A DNA stretch of 17,314 bases from an uncultured Lachnospiraceae bacterium (GTDB lineage Bacteria > Bacillota > Clostridia > Lachnospirales > Lachnospiraceae). Made by a program: the position numbers and the translations under genes. The stretch's first letter is position 1; the number at the start of each line of letters is the position of its first letter. Shown here in pieces: positions 1 through 7,571 of the stretch. The stretch is from positions 1 through 17,314 of the forward strand of contig CACXGR010000216.1 in the NCBI GenBank assembly GCA_902767235.1. Reading direction: 5' to 3'. Under the pieces are notes generated by a model. It saw nothing but the letters and a program-made list of their open reading frames with translations. It made no database searches and was not told where the DNA came from.

Positions 1-1
1 C

Positions 2-247
2 AACGGATGGTTTTATCACTACCCGGATTTCATGGTCATGACAAAATCGGGAAAGCTTGTCCTGATCGAAGCAAAGGGCGACTACCTGGATGGAGATGAC
101 AGCAAGGATAAACTTGAGCTTGGACGGAAGTGGCAACAGCAGTCAGGCAAGGACTACCGGTACTTCATGGTATTTGAGAAGAAAGTGCTTGGCCTTGACG
201 GCTCATATACGCTGGATGAGTTTGTCGATGTGATGAAGAAGCTGTAA
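2..247 (+). CDS. C-terminal part of a type III restriction / helicase-nuclease subunit (partial at left edge)
   Basis: The reading frame is open from base 2, so the gene enters from outside the window and only its last 81 codons are here. The visible part reads YPDF, then a short strand, then LIEAKGDYLDG. This D...ExK arrangement is the usual core of a PD-(D/E)xK nuclease, and the following 'LELGRKW' and 'YRYFMVFEKK' segments resemble the C-terminal endonuclease domain of type III restriction Res subunits (DEAD/DEAH helicases). Motif and context are seen; the family name rests on recognition of that pattern. The helicase part lies outside the window, so a stand-alone helicase-nuclease of another defence system remains possible. 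The internal ATG at base 32 is not a real start. Confidence 0.6.
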   Translation, partial: NGWFYHYPDFMVMTKSGKLVLIEAKGDYLDGDDSKDKLELGRKWQQQSGKDYRYFMVFEKKVLGLDGSYTLDEFVDVMKKL

Positions 248-253
248 GTCACC

Positions 254-588
254 ATGATCATAACGCATCAAAAGTTCGAAATAGAAAAGCTTAGAGAAGA
301 TTTCCAGGCTGCGGAACGGGATGCAAGGTATATCCTTGCTGAGCGAGAAAAGGAATATCTCGAACGAAAAGTGGAGATGTTCTCCGAGAAACCTCAGCAG
401 GTAGCGCGAGCACTCCCTGAAGAGACAATTGGCCAGGACTGCGTACAATCCTTTATCTCCAACATGTCAGCGCCGACATCTGGCTTATCAATCAGGCTGT
501 GATTGATAAGATCAAAGAATTGTACGGTGTGGATATTCGGCCGAAGAAGAGCAGAAAGAAAATCTGGGGGAGAAAAGAACCGCACTGA
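254..588 (+). pseudogene. Small charged orphan protein, apparently frameshifted near base 470
   Basis: An ORF starts at ATG 254, six bases after the preceding stop, and is rich in Glu, Lys and Arg, probably helical. In its own frame it stops at 502 with a tail that does not look natural (SAPTSGLSIRL). In the neighbouring frame, from about base 466 to the TGA at 586-588, the sequence reads VSADIWLINQAVIDKIKELY and on to a basic end. Joining the two frames at 'NMSA' gives one smooth protein of roughly 110 residues. The join needs two extra bases in 'agcgcc' to be discounted. A real frameshift mutation or a sequencing error would both explain this. I do not recognise the family; position suggests it belonged to the restriction locus. 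No strong Shine-Dalgarno sequence precedes the ATG. Confidence 0.45.
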
Positions 589-637
589 TTGATGAAGCAT
601 ACCGGAATAGACATAAAAACGAAAGGAGAACCTCAAA

Positions 638-2110
638 ATGAAAAAGCAGTTATCCGTTGTCCTTGTTTTCGTCCTGATCCTCTCCCTGGCACCGTTATGC
701 CATGCCGACACCGACACGCTGGCGGACTGGAACATCAGAATCACTGTCCCGGACGGCAAGACGGCCGTGCTGAAAGGGAGCGAGTATTACATCTACGGTC
801 AGCAGGAAGGATCAATCCCTTATGTGATGCTGAGACCTTACCGCTATGATGACCCGGAAGAATTCATTGCGGATTTCACGGAGTATATGCAGGGGCAGTA
901 TGCTGATCTGACGGTTACTTCTCCGGCCGTGCAGAAAATCATCGGCAACAAGCGCTGCCGTGAGATTGACTACACCTATACCGTCAGCGGATATGATGTG
1001 CGTGACCGCCGCGTGGTTTTCACGGCGGACGGACTGACATACATGTTCGCGTCCAAAGAAATCGAATCCAACGGGATGACCGTCGGCAGCATGCTGGACG
1101 ATGTGGTGGCGGATTGTGAGCTTCTGGGTCCCGGAGCGGACAGTGTTCTAATAGCGGGAGGCGTCGGAGAACCGCAGGATCCATCCGCCGGAGCGCCCGC
1201 TGCGGCGGAAAAAATGATCAGCCCGGCATATGTTTACTATGACGAGGACGGACTGCCGAAGTACTGGCTGGACTTTACCGGCAGCGTCGCCGACAATCTT
1301 GTGCTGCACTGCTTCTTCTTTACAGACTCCTGGTACGAGTCCTGGTACATTCTGGACTTCAACTCCTCCGTTGCGAATTCCCATCAGGACACCTATCGCA
1401 TCGAGAATGTATATGATTCCAGAGGCGGAGATGTCTCAAACTGGTTCAGGACCGTCTCCCTCACAATCAATGACGATTCCGTCAGTCTGTATATTGAACG
1501 AAACCCCTCTACCCTGGCGGGCGGTCCGGACAGCACGATTCTGGACGGCTTATATGAAATGACCCCGGAAATGGCGGGCATCGTTTATGAATATACGGAA
1601 GGCAGAGAACTCAAGAGCTGGCTCGTCCTGAATTCCGGGAACGCGGAGCTTCACTTCGCCGACGGCGGGGTCTGGTACCTTGAGCCGGAGGCAGGCGAAG
1701 GCAGCACCGTGAACATCGCGCGTATTGTCTCGCAATCCGGAGAAGAGGTTTCTTTCCGGAGCATGGCCGTTACCTATGTTCAGGGAGCGATGATGATCAA
1801 TGCGGAAGCAGGTGAGGCGTTCTCCGGTGTGTTCCTGTACAACCCGCGGGTTTTCCTGCAGAGAAATGACTGCGGTGCGTCCGAGATCGGAAGAATGGCG
1901 CAGCTGTATTATTATCGGCATCACAATTTCTATCCGCCGGTGGCGGATGTGGAGCCAAACGCGGACGGGACATTCTCCGTGCACCTCTACGAGATCGTGA
2001 ACAATGGAGACGGTACGTATCACACGGCAACCTCCGCCTGGTACACCGTGGATGCGGCAGGGATCGGTGCGGATGACCTGTTTGGGAATCCTGTGGATTT
2101 GAGGATGTGA
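638..2110 (+). CDS. Secreted protein of unknown function
   Basis: The 490-residue product begins with a Sec signal peptide (MKKQLSVVLVFVLILSLAPL, then a C-H-A cleavage site near residue 23). No convincing lipobox is present, so the mature protein is probably released or wall-associated. The N-terminal third (about 25-170) and the C-terminal part (about 195-490) look like two beta-rich segments joined by an Ala/Pro/Gly-rich linker near residues 180-192. The second part is rich in aromatic residues and Asp, typical of surface proteins. No catalytic motif is recognised. An AAAGGAG ribosome site (about 620-627) sits about 10 bases before the ATG, and the gene opens the long + strand gene string; the next gene starts 17 bases after its stop. 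Function unknown. Confidence 0.85.
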   Translation: MKKQLSVVLVFVLILSLAPLCHADTDTLADWNIRITVPDGKTAVLKGSEYYIYGQQEGSIPYVMLRPYRYDDPEEFIADFTEYMQGQYADLTVTSPAVQKIIGNKRCREIDYTYTVSGYDVRDRRVVFTADGLTYMFASKEIESNGMTVGSMLDDVVADCELLGPGADSVLIAGGVGEPQDPSAGAPAAAEKMISPAYVYYDEDGLPKYWLDFTGSVADNLVLHCFFFTDSWYESWYILDFNSSVANSHQDTYRIENVYDSRGGDVSNWFRTVSLTINDDSVSLYIERNPSTLAGGPDSTILDGLYEMTPEMAGIVYEYTEGRELKSWLVLNSGNAELHFADGGVWYLEPEAGEGSTVNIARIVSQSGEEVSFRSMAVTYVQGAMMINAEAGEAFSGVFLYNPRVFLQRNDCGASEIGRMAQLYYYRHHNFYPPVADVEPNADGTFSVHLYEIVNNGDGTYHTATSAWYTVDAAGIGADDLFGNPVDLRM

Positions 2111-2127
2111 TAAAAGGACTTACCTCA

Positions 2128-2541
2128 ATGAACAAAGAGAAAATCATTACACTTCTTTCGGATATCATGGCTATAGAAGCTTCCCGCGGCTATATGGGCG
2201 TTCCGAGTTTCGGCTCGGGAAAAGGAGCGAAGCGCGCGACGAAACTCTTGCCGCTAAAGGAAGCACACTGTGAGGCAGAACCGAAAGAGAAGGGCTCCTA
2301 TCGAGAGGCGTATCAGAACGTGATAAACGCATTCATGAAATGCGGAAAAGTTCTGGAAGAAGACGACTTCAACGGCACAGTTACTGGTGTCGTCTATGCA
2401 GGAATACAAGATATGAATCCAGCAGTCATTGTCGTAGAGGTTGAACAGGAAAACCTTAAGATTTCCGCGTATGCCAAAGAAGGCCTTATCAATCAGCAAA
2501 CCGCTGAAAAGGCGATAGACAAGTTTGCAGGTGCTTTATAA
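2128..2541 (+). CDS. Small soluble protein of unknown function
   Basis: The protein has 137 residues. The ATG at 2128 is preferred to the in-frame alternative at 2107, because AAAAGGA lies nine bases before 2128 while 2107 falls inside the previous gene's end. The first 20 residues are helical; then comes a Gly/Ser/Lys-rich stretch (residues 25-42). Residues 58-137 have alternating helices and strands ending in 'INQQTAEKAIDKFAGAL'. No signal peptide or membrane segment is seen. I do not recognise a family. It lies between the secreted protein and another orphan, with 17- and 20-base gaps, so co-transcription is likely. Confidence 0.75.
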   Translation: MNKEKIITLLSDIMAIEASRGYMGVPSFGSGKGAKRATKLLPLKEAHCEAEPKEKGSYREAYQNVINAFMKCGKVLEEDDFNGTVTGVVYAGIQDMNPAVIVVEVEQENLKISAYAKEGLINQQTAEKAIDKFAGAL

Positions 2542-2561
2542 CCGGTAAGAGGTAGAGGCCG

Positions 2562-3014
2562 ATGACCAGAAAAGAATTCGCAGACCATATGAATCGTATC
2601 GACCCCGAATCTCCCACAGCTGTGGATGATCTGGCGGCTCTCTTTGAAAAGGATTATCAGGAAGAGGGGAGAGATCTGACAGACCAGGCTGTGGCTGAAG
2701 AACTCAAGGCCACGGCAGAAGCGGACCTCCACCATCACATGACTTGCTATGATGATCTGCTGGGCAAGATAAACGGAGAACTGCGTAAGGCCGGAGCAAC
2801 CGAAGCACAGATTAACTGGGGCCTGTTCGGTGATGTAGAGTTACCTGCGCTGGCATATCTCCGCTGCAATAATATGGCGAAGCGTCTGATCCAGCACAGT
2901 TACCAGATCACATACTGCCTTGGAGAGCTGAAGATGCTGAGCAGGTATACGGATCATGTGGATGTGGCGGAGCTGGAGCGAGTTCGAAAGGAATACCGGA
3001 GAAGATTTGGATGA
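2562..3014 (+). CDS. Soluble helical protein of unknown function
   Basis: The 150-residue product is acidic and mostly helical. Its C-terminal part (about 100-150) carries alternating charged and hydrophobic residues and could form a helical hairpin or coiled coil, ending in Arg-rich 'RKEYRRRFG'. An HHH cluster occurs near residues 57-59, but I see no complete metal site. No signal peptide or TM segment. AGAGG elements lie upstream of the ATG. Its stop overlaps the next start (ATGA at 3011-3014), so translation of the two is probably coupled, hinting that the cytosolic protein works with the two-TM protein that follows. Family not recognised. Confidence 0.75.
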   Translation: MTRKEFADHMNRIDPESPTAVDDLAALFEKDYQEEGRDLTDQAVAEELKATAEADLHHHMTCYDDLLGKINGELRKAGATEAQINWGLFGDVELPALAYLRCNNMAKRLIQHSYQITYCLGELKMLSRYTDHVDVAELERVRKEYRRRFG

Positions 3015-3478
3015 TCACACAGAAAAACGGACGATACGAGTGGAACGGAACCGTGGACGTTTCCTACGAGCACAAGACCTTCAAGATTGTGTTCGGCGTC
3101 TGCGGTGGCCTGTGCATAGTATTCATCATCATGGCCCTTGCCCTGGGCGGCGATATGCTCGGCGTCATCCTCCTTTCAGACCTCGGCGTTATGGCGGTCT
3201 GCGGTCTTGTTTGCTTCCTGTTCAATCTGAACGCTGGGAACCGGAAACAGGCCTACACCATGACGGAAGACTGCATTATTATTGGCGTCGGGAGAGCACA
3301 GAACCCGTTCTTCTACAAGAGTATCCGGAAAGCGATAGTGTATACAGGGAGAAACATGATTGAACTGCATACGCTGATCGGTCACGGCCCTGTATTTGCA
3401 GATCATAACGACTTCGGTTTTGTCAGGGATTATATCCTGCGGAGGCTGCCGGAGACGGCGGAAGTGGTGTACGAATGA
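3011..3478 (+). CDS. Two-TM membrane protein with a cytosolic C-terminal domain
   Basis: The 155-residue product has a short polar N-terminus, two hydrophobic segments at about residues 27-46 and 51-72, and a soluble domain of about 80 residues ending in 'RRLPETAEVVYE'. The soluble part has the strand pattern (TEDCIIIG, IRKAIVYTGRNMIELHT, then a final helix) seen in YcxB-like or bacterial PH-like domains that follow two TM helices. This is resemblance of layout, not a firm family call. It overlaps the preceding gene by four bases. Likely a cytoplasmic-membrane protein; role unknown. Confidence 0.75.
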   Translation: MITQKNGRYEWNGTVDVSYEHKTFKIVFGVCGGLCIVFIIMALALGGDMLGVILLSDLGVMAVCGLVCFLFNLNAGNRKQAYTMTEDCIIIGVGRAQNPFFYKSIRKAIVYTGRNMIELHTLIGHGPVFADHNDFGFVRDYILRRLPETAEVVYE

Positions 3479-3507
3479 GAAAAATGAAGTGCTGGAAAGG
3501 CAAATGA

Positions 3508-4107
3508 ATGAACCCTCTCAATAAACACAATTTCTATAAGTCCCTCAGAAAAATGCTGGTTTCCGAGTTTGGAGAGCCTGAAGGCACTCAAATCTGGGAA
3601 GAAGCGGGGATCGAGCTTGACAGGATAACGGCGGAGAATCCCGGAATAGACGACCGCAACGGCTCTCTTGTGGTTCCGCTTGTTGCGCTCTATAAAACGC
3701 TGGAAGCACATGGCAAAGATGCCGAGCGCCTCTTGAACGCGTTCGGAGATGAACGAGGGGAATTCTTTGGAAAGCTCGTCCATGTGTTTACATCCACACC
3801 CGGAGTCGACCGGCTGCTGTGGAAGAACTGTGAGAAGATCATGCAGTTCATGTCAAGTCCGGGGCTCGGTTATAAAAGACGGCTCATGAGCACTCCGCCG
3901 GAGATGGTCGGTGTGGATATCCTGTCATGCCCGTACCATGAGCTGGCAAAAGAACTGGGTGCGGAGAAGGCGGTGCTCGCCATCTGCTACATGGATAAGA
4001 AGTATATGCAGGGGTTCCGGCATATCCGTTATGAGAGAAGCGGTGCAGTCTCCGAAGGCGCGGAGTGTTGCGATTACCGGCTGAGGTTTGATAAGGGGAA
4101 GAGATGA
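3508..4107 (+). CDS. L-2-amino-thiazoline-4-carboxylic acid hydrolase-like protein
   Basis: The 199-residue protein matches the ATC-hydrolase family layout. Its second half contains VDILSCPYHELAKELG (about residues 136-151, Cys141), followed by 'AICYMDKKYMQGF' and a C-terminal GAECCDYRL motif (184-192). Founding members hydrolyse the thiazoline ring of L-ATC to give S-carbamoyl-cysteine on the way to L-cysteine. Many clostridial homologues have no tested substrate, so the exact reaction is inferred only. GAAAGG lies eight bases before the ATG. Its stop overlaps the plsY start (ATGA), so it belongs to the same transcript. Cytosolic. Confidence 0.8.
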   Translation: MNPLNKHNFYKSLRKMLVSEFGEPEGTQIWEEAGIELDRITAENPGIDDRNGSLVVPLVALYKTLEAHGKDAERLLNAFGDERGEFFGKLVHVFTSTPGVDRLLWKNCEKIMQFMSSPGLGYKRRLMSTPPEMVGVDILSCPYHELAKELGAEKAVLAICYMDKKYMQGFRHIRYERSGAVSEGAECCDYRLRFDKGKR

Positions 4108-4772
4108 TCTGGCAAATATTGTTCTGCATCCTGATCGGATACGCCTTTGGCAATTTCAGCCCGGCATATCTGTTCGGAAGGACAAAAGGATATGATATCA
4201 GGGAGGAAGGTTCCGGCAACGCCGGCGCGACAAACGCTTTCATCCTTGTGGGAAAGCACGCCTTCTTCATCACGGCGGCGCTGGATATTCTGAAGGCCTT
4301 TCTTGCCTGCACCCTTTGCCGTTTCATCTTCCCGGAACTTCTGATCGCCGGCCCCCTCGCCGGGGCGTCCTGTATCATCGGTCATATGTACCCAGTGCTT
4401 CTCCGGTTCCATGGAGGAAAAGGTTTGGCCAGCCTCGGAGGAGTGGTTCTGGCCTGGCGATGGAAATGGTTTCTTCTCCTGCTCGCCATCGCCATCGTGA
4501 TCGCTTTCGCAACACGCTATGTCTGTCTGGTGGCGCCGACCATGTCTCTTGTGTTTCCGGGGGTTTACTACTGGAAGACGGGGTATGCTCTTGGCGCGGC
4601 TGTTCTGCTCATCCCGGCGATTCCCATCTTCATCAAGCACTGGCCGAATTTCGTGCACATTGCGGATGGCACAGAGATGCGAACCAGCTTCATCTGGGAC
4701 AAAGAAGGGGAGCTGAAGCGCATCGGAAAATGGGACGAGAAAACGATAGAGAAGCTGGAGAGAAGAGGGTAA
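4104..4772 (+). CDS. plsY: Acyl-phosphate:glycerol-3-phosphate acyltransferase PlsY
   Basis: PlsY transfers an acyl group from acyl-phosphate to sn-glycerol-3-phosphate, the first acylation step of phospholipid synthesis in many bacteria. The three family motifs are visible: Ser19-Pro with GSGNAGATN at 36-44, the glycine loop RFHGGKGLAS at 101-110, and the late 'NFVHIADGTE' segment. Several hydrophobic segments between residues 1 and 175 fit an integral membrane enzyme. At 222 residues it is slightly longer than usual because of a charged C-terminal tail. It overlaps the ATC-hydrolase-like gene by four bases and the VOC gene by one. A second copy besides a housekeeping plsY elsewhere is possible, since this operon holds no other lipid-synthesis gene. 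Confidence 0.93.
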   Translation: MIWQILFCILIGYAFGNFSPAYLFGRTKGYDIREEGSGNAGATNAFILVGKHAFFITAALDILKAFLACTLCRFIFPELLIAGPLAGASCIIGHMYPVLLRFHGGKGLASLGGVVLAWRWKWFLLLLAIAIVIAFATRYVCLVAPTMSLVFPGVYYWKTGYALGAAVLLIPAIPIFIKHWPNFVHIADGTEMRTSFIWDKEGELKRIGKWDEKTIEKLERRG

Positions 4773-5146
4773 TGAACACAATCCATCACATTGCTATCAT
4801 ATGCTCGGATAAGGATGTTGCACTCCATTTCTACCATGACCTACTCGGCTTCCCGATTATCCGTGAACATTACCGACCAGAGCGTGATGACTGGAAGATT
4901 GATCTGAAGCTTAGTGATAGCACAGAACTCGAACTCTTCATTATGAAGGGGCATCCACAGCGGCCAAGCCCGGAGGCGTACGGCCTGCGTCATCTGGCTT
5001 TCCGCGTTGCCAGCGTGGATGAAACGGTGGCGGAGCTTGCCAGCAAAGGGATCGAGTGTGAGCCGGTTCGTCATGACACCTTCACCGGTGAGAAGATGAC
5101 GTTCTTCCAAGATCCGGATGGCTTGCCGATTGAAATACACGAATGA
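4772..5146 (+). CDS. VOC-superfamily metalloenzyme (glyoxalase-I-like)
   Basis: The 124-residue protein has the two beta-alpha-beta-beta-beta modules of the vicinal-oxygen-chelate fold. Candidate metal ligands are His6 (HHIAI), Glu54 (TELELF), His74 (LRHLAF) and Glu121 (DGLPIEIHE), the usual H/E/H/E set. Length and motifs fit the small YaeR/glyoxalase-like group rather than long dioxygenases. Substrate cannot be read from sequence; methylglyoxal-glutathione is unlikely to be assumed in Clostridia. The ATG at 4772 shares one base with the plsY stop, and GGAG/AGAGGG lies just upstream. The frame is open much further upstream (to 4316), but that part only shadows plsY. Confidence 0.9.
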   Translation: MNTIHHIAIICSDKDVALHFYHDLLGFPIIREHYRPERDDWKIDLKLSDSTELELFIMKGHPQRPSPEAYGLRHLAFRVASVDETVAELASKGIECEPVRHDTFTGEKMTFFQDPDGLPIEIHE

Positions 5147-5316
5147 AACTTCTCATCATTCCGATATCGCAAATCTACCGGGGACTCCGCAGGGGAGCGG
5201 CAAGGCTGCTCGGCGAGAAGGAAGCCCGGTCTCTGGAGAAAGATGTGGTGGATTTCATCAATGAAGTCTATGACAACACAGTCGGTGATGTTATGAAGAA
5301 GGTGCGAAGAGAATGA
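5143..5316 (+). CDS. 57-aa small basic protein
   Basis: This short gene starts in an ATGA overlap with the VOC gene and ends at TGA 5314-5316. The product starts MKLLIIPISQIYRGLRRG, a hydrophobic-then-basic N-terminus that could lie on a membrane surface, followed by a charged helical segment ending 'VGDVMKKVRRE'. There is no full TM segment. It fills the gap between the VOC and VanZ-like genes in frame with operon logic (four-base overlap), which is the main support. Family not recognised. A short 12-codon ORF (5313-5351) links it to the next gene. Confidence 0.6.
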   Translation: MKLLIIPISQIYRGLRRGAARLLGEKEARSLEKDVVDFINEVYDNTVGDVMKKVRRE

Positions 5317-5347
5317 AGCGGATGCTTGCAATGAAAAGGGGACAGAT

Positions 5348-5872
5348 TTGACTTTCCATTTCAGCGGTGTGATCCGCTATATCTCGCATTCTATGCGTCC
5401 GATCACCTGGGAATGGCTGTTAATTGCAATTCTGCTCGGTGCTGTTGCTGCCGCGGTCGTCCGGCGGAAAGCGGGATGGGTGTTTCTCCTCAGCACCTAT
5501 GCCTTTCTTCTGCTTCTGTCCACCGTGATCCTGAGAGGCGACTCCCGGGAGCCTGTGCCGCTGATTCTTGAACCATTCTGGTCTTACCGCGCCTGGATTA
5601 CGGGAGCGAGACCGTCTCTGATCTATGAAGTTGTTGCGAATATTATCATGACCGTACCCGTTGGCCTGTGTATCTCCGGGATTGCGGGGAGAAGGAAATT
5701 GCTCTGGGCGGCGGGAGTGACGGTGGGGCTTGAGATGATCATCGAGGTATCCCAGCTCATCCTTCATCGCGGCCTGTGTGAGATCGATGACGTGATCAGC
5801 GGGGTGCTGGGCGCACTGATCGGTTACGGGATCTGGAGGCTTGGTGCTATGGTTCTGCAAGGGGACAGGTAA
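5348..5872 (+). CDS. VanZ-like family membrane protein
   Basis: The 174-residue product has hydrophobic segments at about 22-40, 43-62, 95-112, 117-135 and 150-170. It carries the VanZ-like signature: a glutamate-containing helix (GLEMIIEVSQL, about 127-137), then HRGLCEIDDVISGVLGALIG at 140-159. VanZ gives low-level teicoplanin resistance in Enterococcus; most homologues outside van clusters have no assigned role and may act in the cell envelope. The start is unusual: TTG at 5348, preceded by AAAAGGGGA, and it overlaps the stop of the short bridging ORF (TTGA). An internal ATG at 5393 would remove the first 15 residues and cannot be excluded. Confidence 0.85.
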   Translation: MTFHFSGVIRYISHSMRPITWEWLLIAILLGAVAAAVVRRKAGWVFLLSTYAFLLLLSTVILRGDSREPVPLILEPFWSYRAWITGARPSLIYEVVANIIMTVPVGLCISGIAGRRKLLWAAGVTVGLEMIIEVSQLILHRGLCEIDDVISGVLGALIGYGIWRLGAMVLQGDR

Positions 5873-5876
5873 GGAG

Positions 5877-6626
5877 ATGAATATCGACAGAGACCTGATA
5901 AAGACCGCCTTCCATACATATATTTCTGGCTTTGACGCATCCAACCTTCAGGTGTACAACAAAATCAGACACACATGGCATGTGGCTGAAAACTGTCAAT
6001 TCATTGCACAGGCTCTGTCTGTGGATGAGAACTTGGCTTTTCTGATAGGCGTATTGCATGATATCGGGAGGTTCGAGCAAATCAGAGTCGTTCACGGATA
6101 TGACGACAGCAAAGGGATCGACCATGGTGACTATGGGGCTAACCTGCTCCTTGAGCAGCATCTGCTTCGGGAATTTATCGCAGACACAACTGAGGATGAG
6201 CTGATAAGGAAAGCCGTAAAGTATCACAATAAATATGAATTACCAGATGGACTGAGCCAAATGGAAAGAGTTTATTGCCAGATTATTCGTGATGCCGATA
6301 AGATCGACAACTTCAGAGGTTTTCACGAGAATGATTTCTTCTCATTTCATGAGAGAACACCTGAGCAGGTACAGGACAGCATAATATCGGATGAAATCGT
6401 GACATGCTTTGTCCAGCACAGGACAATACCGTTCAGCAAGATAAAGACGGCCGCCGATTTCTTTTTAATCCCATATGCTCTGTATTTTGGACTTGTGTAT
6501 GACCCGTCCAGAGGGCTTGCACTGAAGCAGGGGAATTACGAAAAAATGCTGGAGTTCGTGTTTGAAAAGCCTGAGAACAGAGAGAAGTTTGATCTGATCA
6601 AAAGGGAGATCAGAGAGCATATGTAA
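5877..6626 (+). CDS. HD-domain phosphohydrolase
   Basis: The 249-residue protein carries an HD metal-binding core: a first His at 32/35 (IRHTWHV), the HD pair at 61-62 (VLHDIGRF), further His at 83 and 117, and Asp at 141 (RDADKIDNFRG). This matches small HD phosphohydrolases acting on nucleotides or other phosphate esters; the substrate is unknown. The C-terminal third (about 150-249) is a family-specific helical extension. The ATG at 5877 follows AAGGAG with no spacing; AAGGGGACAGG a little upstream is the better-placed ribosome site. It is the last gene of the + strand string; a terminator follows twelve bases after the stop. Confidence 0.88.
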   Translation: MNIDRDLIKTAFHTYISGFDASNLQVYNKIRHTWHVAENCQFIAQALSVDENLAFLIGVLHDIGRFEQIRVVHGYDDSKGIDHGDYGANLLLEQHLLREFIADTTEDELIRKAVKYHNKYELPDGLSQMERVYCQIIRDADKIDNFRGFHENDFFSFHERTPEQVQDSIISDEIVTCFVQHRTIPFSKIKTAADFFLIPYALYFGLVYDPSRGLALKQGNYEKMLEFVFEKPENREKFDLIKREIREHM

Positions 6627-6637
6627 ATGGAATAGGG

Positions 6638-6661
6638 GCGGGGGAGACTCCGCTTCTTTTT
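6638..6661 (+). terminator. Rho-independent terminator of the long + strand operon
   Basis: A six-base-pair stem GCGGGG/CTCCGC (one G-U pair) encloses a GAGA tetraloop of the GNRA type and is followed by TTCTTTTT. It lies twelve bases after the HD-protein stop, so it ends the transcript that runs through the ten preceding genes. Confidence 0.85.
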
Positions 6662-6687
6662 AAGCCGTCGGGTTAATTGCCTCTAAC

Positions 6688-6724
6688 CAAAAAACAACAA
6701 AACAGGACCGCCCGGAGACGGCCC
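6688..6724 (-). terminator. Rho-independent terminator of the HAD/FMN-dehydrogenase pair
   Basis: Read on the minus strand, GGGCCGTC and GGCGGTCC form an eight-pair stem (two G-U pairs) around loop TCCG, followed by TGTTTTGTTGTTTTTT. The stem begins one base after the HAD gene's stop codon. Together with the terminator at 6638-6661 it insulates the two convergent transcripts. Confidence 0.8.
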
Positions 6725-6725
6725 T

Positions 6726-7505
6726 TCATCCTTCGATCAGCCCATAATACCGCAATGCTTTGTCTATTCCGTCTTCATCTACGCTGGATGTGATGTAATT
6801 GGCAATTCTTTTAACGCTCACCTGCGCGTTCCCCATGACCACACCGATATCGGCATATTCCAGCATATCAATATCGTTTTCCGCATCTCCGAAGGCGATT
6901 GTTTCTCCTGGCAGGATGCCCTCGCGCTCCAGAAAATAGCGCATACCGCTGACCTTGCCGCCGCCCTCCATGATCAGATCAACGCCGTGATCACTCCATC
7001 GTGCCGCACGGCAACCTTGAGGCAGGATAGAACGGATGAATTCATCCTGATCCCGAGTTGCAAAGGCTGTGGCCTGGTAGATCGGTTTTCCGTCATACGG
7101 AGCGATCTCAGGAACCGGTGTGTTTATGGCAGACTGAGCGTCGAGAACAGCCTGGTTGACATAATTCAACGTCAGGCCGCTTTCTTCAACGAGAACCAGG
7201 GGGATGCTGTTCCGCTGGAATAGAGAGATCAGTGTTGCAGTTATATCCTCCGGGAACGGAGTGCCGTAAAGGAACTGCTTATCCTGATCTAGGCAGAGCT
7301 GACCGTTCAGAGTAATGTAGCCGTCGAAGATCAAATCCTCAATGGGCAAAGCATCCAGTTCAACGGCGTGCCGTCCCGTGGAAAGATAAAGCTTTACTCC
7401 GTTATCTCGCAGCTGAGCCAAAGCCCGTTTTGTGCTACCTGATACCTGATATGTCCGGTGGGAGAGGAGAGTACCGTCCAGATCGAAGAATGCAGCCCTG
7501 ATCAT
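6726..7505 (-). CDS. Cof-type HAD-IIB family phosphatase
   Basis: The 259-residue protein has all four HAD motifs: FFDLDGTLL at 6-14 (Asp8 nucleophile, Asp10), LSTGR at 41-45, Lys184 in GGGKVSG, and FGDAENDIDML at 206-215 (Asp207, Asp211). The large cap between motifs II and III is the IIB (Cof) type. Such enzymes are cytosolic phosphatases for sugar phosphates, FMN, pyridoxal phosphate and similar; the exact substrate is not deducible. It lies 66 bases downstream of the FMN-dependent dehydrogenase on the same strand with no terminator between, so the two are probably co-transcribed. An FMN or hydroxy-acid phosphate link is conceivable but only inferred. Confidence 0.92.
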   Translation of the reverse strand: MIRAAFFDLDGTLLSHRTYQVSGSTKRALAQLRDNGVKLYLSTGRHAVELDALPIEDLIFDGYITLNGQLCLDQDKQFLYGTPFPEDITATLISLFQRNSIPLVLVEESGLTLNYVNQAVLDAQSAINTPVPEIAPYDGKPIYQATAFATRDQDEFIRSILPQGCRAARWSDHGVDLIMEGGGKVSGMRYFLEREGILPGETIAFGDAENDIDMLEYADIGVVMGNAQVSVKRIANYITSSVDEDGIDKALRYYGLIEG

Positions 7506-7571
7506 AAATTCACCGTCTTCATGTCTTTCACGTGTGCCCGCACAATACAGATGTTCTTGCCATTTTCCCGG

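Noticed and set aside
4316..4771. N-terminal extension of the VOC protein
   Set aside because: This stretch is in another frame of plsY; the VOC fold starts with the ATG at 4772.
4074..4781. Minus-strand ORF of 235 codons opposite plsY
   Set aside because: Composition is random-like and plsY on the + strand is unambiguous.
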